DNA of 64,000 nucleotides from Paracyclopina nana (Eukaryota > Arthropoda > Copepoda > Cyclopoida > Cyclopettidae), in NCBI GenBank assembly GCA_019096065.1, contig JAGUCH010000001.1, positions 4,774,001-4,838,000 of the forward strand, in the 5' to 3' direction. Below are positions 56,101-64,000 of this stretch, piece by piece. The notes below the pieces were generated by a model. It was given only the letters and a program-made list of their open reading frames with translations, made no database searches and was not told the origin of the DNA. The position numbers and the translations under genes are program-made. The first letter of the stretch is position 1. The number at the start of each line of letters is the position of its first letter.

Positions 56101-59100
56101 CCATCCTTTTGAGCTGGTGGATATTGCTTAAGGCCAATTCTCACAAACACTGAAGCTTCCACTTCAATTTCAAGGTACTCCTCAAACCCTTTAGGAATTT
56201 TGCAATCAATTTCAGTATCGGTTTTGCTGATAATTGTGCATTCTCTTGGGACCTGATCTGGACCAACAAAAACCACAACTGCGGCACCATCAGGAGAAAT
56301 GAAGCCTGATCCAGATACAGTTAATATTCCTCCTCCCAGAATGGAGCCTTCTAATGGAGCTATATCTGAAACGAATGACACAGGACTGTACTCCGCTTTG
56401 TGGACTCCTAGAATTGCAGCGTTTCCATAGTTGAGCCTAATGACTGAGATATCGTGAGTTGTTTCAGCCTCAAGCCCGGAGGCCTCACAAATTATTGAGG
56501 TGTCGTTTGACGAGGTGATGACGCACGGATTATTGCCAATACTAATAAGCTTTTGACAATCTGCATCTGCACCAAAATTTTGCCCAATGATTTCAAAAAC
56601 TGGGGAGCTTTTTCCTTGCAAAGCACCTCGGTTGGTAGATACGGTTACCTCGGAGCCTCCGCTCAACTTCACATCGTCTACGACCGGTGTTGATCCTTGC
56701 GAAAACTTGAAAAAGAATGCTTCTGTGCTCGTTGAGCCCATTTCGTCAGAGTTCGCTCCTTCTAAGCAATTATCGTCGGGGGTGAAACCGTTTGGAGCTG
56801 GAGGTACTGCATGTGCAGCAGTCAAATTTTGATGGAAGCCAATTACTATTGAAACATTTTCGGCTGTCTCTGGCAAAGCTACTGTTACTGAGCCTGTCAA
56901 GAATGCTGTCGAGTCCTCCCCAACTACAGAGTCTGATGCATAAAAGGAAGTGCCTATGCCCCTGAATGCTCTTGCATAGTATCCATCCAGGCTCTTGGGT
57001 CCAGAGTGGAATCCCATTTGATTGTACGTTAGCTGGCCTGAAAAAAAAGCTTTATTAGCAACAAAAATCCATTCCAGCTTTTTGAATGGCATTCTCACCT
57101 AATTTATCAACTTCAAATATATTAATTCCTGAATCCAAAGATGCTGATCCTAGCGACCACTGCCATTGAATAGTATCCCCAGGTAAAATTGTCACATGTT
57201 GAGGCTTCCATTTGTATCCAAGCCCGAAAATGGGATGGCTGCCTGTATTCTTTACAATGACTGTTTTTTGTTTTTTCTCTGTGCGACATTTGATCATAGT
57301 GTCCGAGCATTCCAAAATAGTACAAGAATACATTTCACCCATTCTGATGCTCAAGGCTTGGCAATTATCATTTGTGAATCCTTCACCAACGATTTTGACA
57401 ATTGTTCCTCCTAGCACTGACCCAACGTTAGGGCTGATGTCGGTGACTTTAAATGCGTACTCAACTGGTTGGACTCCTGAAACATCAGCAAATCCATTTC
57501 CCGGAATAGCAATGATTGGTGGGCACATTGAGTTGCCATTTGGAGGTAATATGCACGTGATTTGGGTGTTGCTCCATGACTGAACAGGACAGTCTTTGCT
57601 GCAAAGGCGTACAGAGCCTTTTTGTGATCCAAAAGCATTTCCTTGGATGGTTAGCAAGACATTCCCAAGCGGCGAAGGACTCTTTACGGGATCTAAAGAC
57701 GATACAGTGGGTGTATTTTGTGCGTCATAGACAATTCCGTCATATGTTTCCTCAACGGTTCCAACTATGACTTTCACAGGATACGTTCCAGCTTGTGCTG
57801 GAGGTGTGACACAAACTATCTGTACTCCTGTAGCAGAAATCTGCTCGCAAATCTGATCGTTAATCGTGACTGTTGACATATCAGGAGAAAATCCACTTCC
57901 TTGGACTGTAATCTCAGTCCCACCTCCAATTGAGCTGGTACTAGGAGAGACTGATGTAATTTGCATTGGTATGACTATCGGTAATGGGCTATCTTGGGAT
58001 GCTTTTCCTTTTGAACGGACGAAAACCTCAACAGCATACTCCCCAGCGACTGGATTGACCAGCATGCAGTCTATCTGAGTGGTAGTTGTTTGCTGGACTT
58101 GACATTGAGTAAGCTTGTTCAGTAAAACTGAAATGTCATCACTATCTGTGAATCCACTGCCCACAATATTTAAAGAATATGTGCCAGGTGTGGACTCAGG
58201 TGTGAGGCTGATGCTCGTCACAGAGGGGTTCAGCCCAGCATCATAGTTGTAGGAGCAATCGGTTTGCGTGCACCAAGCTGGGTAGTCATTGACCATCAGG
58301 GATACTTGTAATGATGTCTCGGGCGTTCGGAAGAAGTCTGGGCCCATTTTTGAGATGAGCAGGGACCCATTTCTGTTGTGATAAACGCCAAATTGAAGGA
58401 CTGTCCCATCGCTGATAATGTTTTCAGAGCTGACAGATAGTAATGGTTGGTCACCTCCTTCGCAGTCATAGACAAACCGAAAGTTTTGTGCCCAGCAACG
58501 ACCCCAATAATTAATCGTGCAGCCATAGCCCCATCCAGCATCAACAATTGGGTATAAATCCCATTGCTGCGTGTAGATTGGGATGTTGACTGTGCTTCCA
58601 TTGAAGGTAATGCTGTAATTTCCTTGCATGGCTAATGACATCTGTTGCTGCCTTGAGATTGTGATCGTCTTTCCTGGGGGCCAATCAGCGCAGTAAAAGG
58701 TTGCGTTTGAATTTGTCTCGTCTGAGAGGTAATTGTTGATGGCGACTGGGTCGGTAGAATTGGTCTCCACTAAAGTGCAAAGTGTTCCTGGGGTGGCTGA
58801 CGCAATTCCAAACAGGGGAAACCTTGCTTTTGGGCAGGAGTATTGTTGATAAGTCAGCTTGTATTCTTTGTCGGTGCCTGTTGATACATCTTCCACTTGC
58901 ATCTTTTCAGTTATGAATTCTCCATCATCCGGAAGCATAGGCGATGCAGTTCGAGTGATCATCACTTCTTCCTTCACAAATCTCAGCTCATCGACTAGAG
59001 CAACTTTGGAAATGTCGTAGCTATAAGGGATGTGTAAATAGTTCAAGTAGATGGGCTTGTCATAGTCCATTGATCCTGGATGATTTTCTTCGAAGAAGGT

Positions 59101-61373
59101 TTTTGTATAGTTCAGTATATCCAGGCATTGGTAGCTCCACTCATTTGAGCTAAATACTGTTGGATTGAGCCAATAGCCTCTATTATCCTTCGTTTTCTTG
59201 TTGTAGTAGTTAATTAAAACGTCCAATCTTCCAAGGAATGCTGTTCCTTTAAGGGCAAAGCAAACGAATTTATAGTCATTCAGCAGAACATTGACTCCAC
59301 CAATGAGCCTGTAGGCCCAAGATACAACTCCCGACCCACAAAAGGCATCTTGGTCTTCAACATGCGACCCTTGTTGATACTTCAGCATAGCTGTCGACTC
59401 TGCCCCTTGAACATAGGCGCTAATGACATCCGGATTTTCTGGGTAGTATTGGCACCGTGGATTGAGGGCTTCCCTAAACTTTTTTGGCCACTCAGTTACT
59501 GGGTTGTAGGCACTGAATGGAACTAGAGGGTTTTTGCCTCCAAGCGTCAGGAAAAATTGATTGGTGAGGCCGCTAGAAATTTTGATGGTCTGGATTTCGT
59601 CTCTCTTTTGATCGTTCAAGTAAATGGTCTGCATCTCAGAGATGGACATGTATGTATCCGATGAAGATACGGGTGACTTTGGCGATGAAAGTGACAATCT
59701 GAGCATATTGTTTGTAGTGGTTGCTATTTTGTGATGGTGGATAACGGCAAGGAAATACATTTGACCCTCCTTGAGCTCTGTTGGCAAAGATGAGCATCCA
59801 CTTGCTGGTGTTGAGCAGTTGATGACATTACTGGCACTCTCAGGGTCTGAGCTATTGCTCAAGAAAAGAGCTGCATTATCAGATGCAGCTACTGTGAATA
59901 CAAATCGACCTGTATATGGAGCAACTAAGAACCCATACATCCTGGCAGTGAATCCGCTTGTTTCTCCATCGACTGGCTCTTCTATCTCTGCGTATTGCTC
60001 TAGAACTGTTGAAAAGTCTGGAGGTGTACCCTCAAGTACCTTCCATGTAGCAGAGGGGTCAACCACTGGGGCGTTCTTCCAAAGCTCGTACCTCAGTCCG
60101 GCATTGCCAGGCGTTAAGGTGCCAGATGATTCTGCACTTGCAGGTGGGGTCAAGCACGTGATCGATTCTGATGTGATGGAAGAAATTTCACATTCGTCGT
60201 TGCCAATCTTGACTTGAGTCATTCCAGGATTAGAATCAAATCCCGATCCAGTCACAACCAATGACTGTCCCCCAGTTGCAGCTCCTGATTGGTAGTTAAC
60301 CGCTTCGATTTCTGGCAGAGTATGAAATTGATACAATTGCCCCAAGGAGTCTACGTACGCTACGTTTGAACTCGTTTGAGAATTTCCATATCCGCCAGAA
60401 ACGTATAGCTCGACCTCATGGGGACCAATGTATGTGCCACTCAATCGACAAGTTATGTTTCCCTCTTCAAGCTTGTTGCCCAATGCGTCTTCGTCCAACT
60501 TAACCCCATACAATTCTCCGACGCTGTTTGCCTGCAAAAAATTGCTCATCACCAATTTGCTTCAGCCTACAGCTTTTTGCTTACCATATTGCATTCCTTC
60601 GGACCTACGAATACGCTCACGATCTCAACTCCTTCATTATCCACTCCCAAAGAGTCGTCTTGAGCACCAGAGTTGCCGTAGTAGTCCGTATAAAGAGTTC
60701 CCCGAAAGGTTACTAGCTCTTTTACGCGAACGTAAGTTTTGCTCAAGACTTGATTGATGCTGGGCGTTTTGTATGAGGCGTACTCGATGCTCCTCACTGA
60801 GTTCACTTTCAGTGAGTCCACATACATCGTCATTGAGTAATAAGAGCTTCCCTTCAAGGTTCCTCTCGCTGGAAGTTCACATGTCACTTTTGTCTTGCTG
60901 GAAGCCTGTGGGTTTTGTAATGCCCAGGTTCTCTCGACTGGCGTGGCACATTCCACAGTCTCGTATTCGTTCGAAAAGTAGATCTGGTTGAAAAAAAACC
61001 TCACTATTCTTAGTTGTAAGTTTTAAGCTTTCCTTGTAAAAAATAAGTTCGAATTTGATCGTACATGATTTCAAAAAATAACTTAACACTTCTTGTAGTA
61101 CTTAATATCTTTTCCCTAAGATGCTTCCAATTTTTTCACGCAATTTGAGCGCAGCAAAGTTACCTTATTTCCAAGAGAGGGATCAAACTGGTTGAAGTTA
61201 TCAGCGGCAAAGTTGGCTCCGTAAATCTGTATTACTCCGCCCCCATTTCCAATTTTGGTTGGGGTGACATAGCTCACATAGGCGTTAGGATGAAGCTGAT
61301 CTTCGCCATGGGTCAATTTGAGCAAGCCAATGAGCAGTAGCAGTTTTGATAAAATGTCATGCTTGTTGATCAT
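47152..61373 (-). CDS. PKHD1L1: Fibrocystin-L-like giant extracellular protein
   Basis: Twelve exons: 61140-61373, 60585-60983, 57099-60531, 53683-57037, 52972-53624, 51787-52917, 51520-51724, 50552-51467, 49326-50492, 48607-49265, 47570-48543, 47152-47513. All junctions are GT-AG and in phase; 4,495 residues. Signal peptide 1-23 (MINKHDILSKLLLLIGLLKL...). IPT/TIG domains from residue about 29; PA14 at about 355-505; many more IPT domains to about 2,250; first G8 at about 2,260-2,400 (WTWGGLGVP); parallel beta-helix region; second G8 at about 3,070-3,280; then the region shared with CEMIP/TMEM2 (ESMD, NGPQDHGWCFGYTC). Order and size match vertebrate fibrocystin-L, a large surface-coat protein. 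Differences: no C-terminal transmembrane segment is visible, suggesting secretion, and one IPT domain carries an insertion flanked by furin-type sites RRKR-S and RHKR-S; another, RRKR-A, lies early in the eleventh exon. Confidence 0.93.
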
Positions 61374-62289
61374 CCTTTTAGGACTAGATCACAAGCTAGA
61401 ATGAGGCTCTACTAGAGCCTTTGCCTCATTTATGAAGGTCAGAATCACAACATGTGTTTCTAGAACTAATATCAACCTTTTTAAAGCACGTTATGGACCG
61501 AATGGGACACGCTAACTCCTCTCTCTATGATGATACCTAGCAGGTGGCGTCATATTATTTGAGGGCTAAAAGAGGGCTTTTTTGAAGAAACTGAAGCCCC
61601 TCAAAACTTGTCGATGCGTTTGACGAGGAATCATAAGAAAGTTTACACCTAAAGTGAATCGAGTGGAATTAACCTGTTCATTGCGCTCAAAAAAAGGCTA
61701 ATGCACAGTGGACAAAAAAGCCGTTTTCGCGCTCACAGGAAATTCTGTCAAATCGCCAAATTCTCATTTCAAGACCAATTTTCAGCTTCTTATTTGAATG
61801 ACTTCTAGATTATCAAAAGTGTCCAAATTAGTAGATATTGACAAATTAAGATGAAAGTTTGCCTTAAAAATCATTTTTTCTTGGATTAAGTCCATTTTTG
61901 GAAAAGTTGTAGAAGAGCCATTTTTGGCTATTTTCAGGCAGCTATAACTTTTGTTTGGAACCCAATGTAATCAAGATATTGTGACAAAAAATAACCAAGA
62001 CACCATTTTAGGATAATCAATTGAAATTAGGCGCGGAAATTCGCTGAATGAGGAGCTATGATAGCCTGTTTTTAGCTTACAGGTGCTACGTCAATTTCGC
62101 AACTTTTTCGAGATGAGCCTGAAAGCGGCATTTTTAATCACTGTGTAATGGGATTATGAATTTGAGTGTTATTTAGAACTCCTTCTGGATTAATTCATAT
62201 CAAACAACTGGCTTAGTACGTTTATAACACAGCATCTTCTCAACTGAGCAAATCCCATTGCAGAAAAAAGGAGATTAAAATACCTTGTT
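61374..62289. other. Upstream region of the fibrocystin-L gene
   Basis: No exons recognised. It should contain the minus-strand promoter, but no clear TATA or initiator is seen. Otherwise AT-rich and featureless. Confidence 0.45.
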
Positions 62290-62360
62290 CCCATATGGGG
62301 ATCGAACCCTGAACATCATGATTAGGAGTCCAGCGCTCTTTTTACTGAGCTACCAATACA
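62290..62360 (-). repeat. tRNA-like sequence (pol III A and B boxes)
   Basis: On the minus strand, TGGTAGCTCAGTAAAAAGAGC resembles a D-arm/A box with extra As, CTCCTAA resembles a tRNA-Arg(CCT) anticodon loop and GGGTTCGATCC is a perfect B box. The acceptor ends do not pair and the anticodon stem is damaged, so I read it as a tRNA-derived SINE head or pseudogene, not a working tRNA. Confidence 0.55.
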
Positions 62361-62823
62361 GTTAGAAATATTGTTGATAGAATTCCTTTTTATTCTTCTT
62401 CTAAGCTGAGCTAAGCTTAGTAGAAGAGTAGAGTCTCTATCAGAGATCCGCTCACTCGTGATTGGCACGAGATACAAAAAATAATGAGTGTTATCCGACA
62501 GCCTAGAGGTGTATAATCCTATTACTATTAGCTGGCCCCCAACATTTCAAGCATTGGCTAAAATTGAATTTAGGAAAGTTTTTAGGCTTGATTTTTGCAA
62601 TATATGCCTTAAATTTTGCGATTCGCTTTATTCCAGAAAGCGAGCGTGAGCTCATCAAAGCTGACCCAACGGTCTAGCCGTCAACATGCGCCTGTTGCCA
62701 TTGCGTCTTGCCACTATGCCGCGCCGGCCCGTTCGGCCATGTTGTTGCAGCGCTTGCTAGTCGCCAGCTTACTGCTACTGCAGTAGCTATTTGACCCAGC
62801 TCCTACGCAACTTTTTCACAATT

Positions 62824-62892
62824 GAATTAATGGCTCAGTGGTAGAGCATCGGCGTGCTAGCTGGGTGCCCTGGGTTCGATTCTTGCTGCCTC
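62824..62892 (+). repeat. tRNA-like sequence, left arm of fold-back
   Basis: TGGCTCAGTGGTAGAGC is a good A box/D-arm and GGGTTCGATTC a good B box, about 30 bases apart. Acceptor halves do not pair. It points toward the centre of the fold-back element. Confidence 0.6.
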
Positions 62893-63237
62893 CTTCCTTT
62901 TTTTCGTTGATTCAAATAAAATAGGTGGCGCAAGGATCTAGTGAGGTGTAATGATCATTATCCACTTGTAGATGCATAATGTTCATTATCCTCCTCTAGA
63001 TCAAACAACAATGAAAAATCATGGAAATTATACGGTCGCAGCTTATGTACTGCTTACTATTAGCTGAGACGGCTGAGCAGTACATAAGCTCCGACCTTAT
63101 AATTTCCATGATGCTCTTTGATTCGCAGGATGATAATGAACATTATTCATCTACAAGTGGATAATGATCATTATATCTCAATTCTCAATTGATCTGTGCG
63201 CCATCTATTTCATATCCATATAAAAGAAAAAGCAGTG

Positions 63238-63309
63238 GAGGGCTGCAAGAATCGAACCCAGGGCAACCGATTAGGGCGCCGACGCTCTACCACTGAGCTA
63301 TCAGTGTAA
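63238..63309 (-). repeat. tRNA-like sequence, right arm of fold-back
   Basis: Mirror partner of the left one: TAGCTCAGTGGTAGAGC and GGGTTCGATTC on the minus strand, with a CCCTAAT anticodon-loop-like part. No cloverleaf can close fully. Pol III promoters here would transcribe toward the palindrome centre. Confidence 0.6.
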
Positions 63310-64000
63310 CCATAAAAAGATTTGTTTTTTGTCGTTACTTGTTCTTGATAGAGCTAGATGGGTCAAGCGAGGAAAGGGGAACCAATGTTTTCGGACGTCA
63401 GTTCAGCTGTAGTGACGTCAGGACGCGCGAGCGTAGTTGACCCGTGCCTTTTTGGTGTTACAAGACATGTACTTTAATATCAGGCCAAAAGTAGCCAAAT
63501 TCATCAAACAATACTGCCACTTTTATTGTGCAAATCAATTCCGGAAGCACTTTTAAATGTGGCTTTGGCTTACCCGAAAGCCAGCCTTAAAGCCAGCCTT
63601 AAATTTCACTAAAAATTGGAATTTCAGACAATGTAAGGCTCAAAATATGGTCAAATCATAATAATGTGTATCCATCTAATGCCTCAAAACAAGTGGAGCA
63701 TGCTTAAATCCTACCTTGCCAAATATAATCATGAGAAAAATTTGCTTAATACTGACGTACGTCCCAACTTAGGCAGCAGAAAGACGTCCAATAACTTACA
63801 AAATTAGTCGCTACTCGCTAGGCTAGATATGGGGTCTGTTTACTGTTTCCTAGCGCAGCAAAAACATGACCGTACGGGCCGGCGCGGCATGGTGGCAAGA
63901 CGCAACGGCGCAACAGGCGCATGTTGCAGGCTAGACTGCTGGGTCAGCTTCGATGAGCTCACGCTCGCTGTGTGCAGCGGCCACCAGCGCGGCCGGTGCA

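Larger units (their letters stand above)
62641..63970. mobile_element. Fold-back element with convergent tRNA-like sequences
   Basis: Outer inverted repeats of about 95-100 bp (62,641-62,734 and 63,869-63,970; both contain GAGCTCAT, CTGACCCA, CAACATGCGCCTGTTG and CGCGCCGGCCCG in mirror order) enclose two inverted tRNA-like units and a central palindrome (62,948-63,056 against 63,076-63,174; arms with TAATGATCATTATCCACTTG and GTACATAAGCT). The two halves differ by scattered changes and the right half has several hundred extra bases (about 63,320-63,868, no genes seen). No transposase is visible. It may extend past the right edge. Confidence 0.75.

Noticed and set aside
62290-63309. Functional tRNA genes
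   Set aside because: A and B boxes are good, but acceptor and anticodon stems do not pair in any of the three, so they are tRNA-like repeats.

Overview
The window reads as nuclear DNA of an arthropod. Two genes encode six-cysteine chitin-binding cuticle proteins of the CPAP1 (peritrophin-like) type, genes are split by GT-AG introns, the host part is AT-rich, and a full fibrocystin-L (PKHD1L1-like) gene is present. Fibrocystin-L is, as far as I know, absent from Drosophila but found in some other arthropods, so a non-insect pancrustacean is a reasonable but unproven guess. All exon models were built by hand from splice signals, reading phase and protein sense; no search was run.

Left, 1-14,425: GC-richer retrotransposon DNA. 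An intact BEL/Pao polyprotein (open at the left edge, stop at 8,347) is followed at the env position by a second 1,138-residue ORF (8,659-12,075). That ORF is not an envelope: it has a degenerate 3'-5' exonuclease-like region and a zinc-knuckle triplet echoing the one in the Gag part. Then come a polypurine tract, an LTR carrying a perfect 217-bp tandem duplication, a tRNA-Lys-type primer binding site, 22-bp and 20-bp minisatellites, a second identical polypurine tract and a different, 234-bp LTR bounded by TGTTATGG/CCATAACA. About 45 small palindromes with variable arms around an almost invariant core (GC-AAT-GC or GC-CAT-GC, either strand) are scattered through both ORFs and the LTR. This is the most striking unexplained signal in the window.

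Middle, 15,151-47,100: host genes. A long secreted CPAP1 cuticle protein (15,151-25,817, +), a secreted protein of unknown family in five exons (27,615-29,335, +), a hypothetical seven-exon gene with a 27-nt exon (32,056-33,691, +), an orphan class-A-like GPCR with two alternative first exons each encoding TM1 (34,537-39,359, -), a small two-exon gene (42,100-43,382, +) and a compact CPAP1 gene with TATA and initiator (44,507-44,970, -). A 169-bp MITE lies in an intron at 32,753-32,921.

Right, 47,152-64,000: a 12-exon fibrocystin-L gene on the minus strand (4,495 residues, all junctions in phase) with signal peptide, IPT/TIG repeats, PA14, two G8 domains and beta-helix regions, but no visible C-terminal membrane segment. 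The edge, 62,641-63,970, is a large fold-back element carrying two convergent tRNA-like sequences. The host genes show no obvious joint pathway; several encode secreted or surface proteins (cuticle, receptor, extracellular coat).
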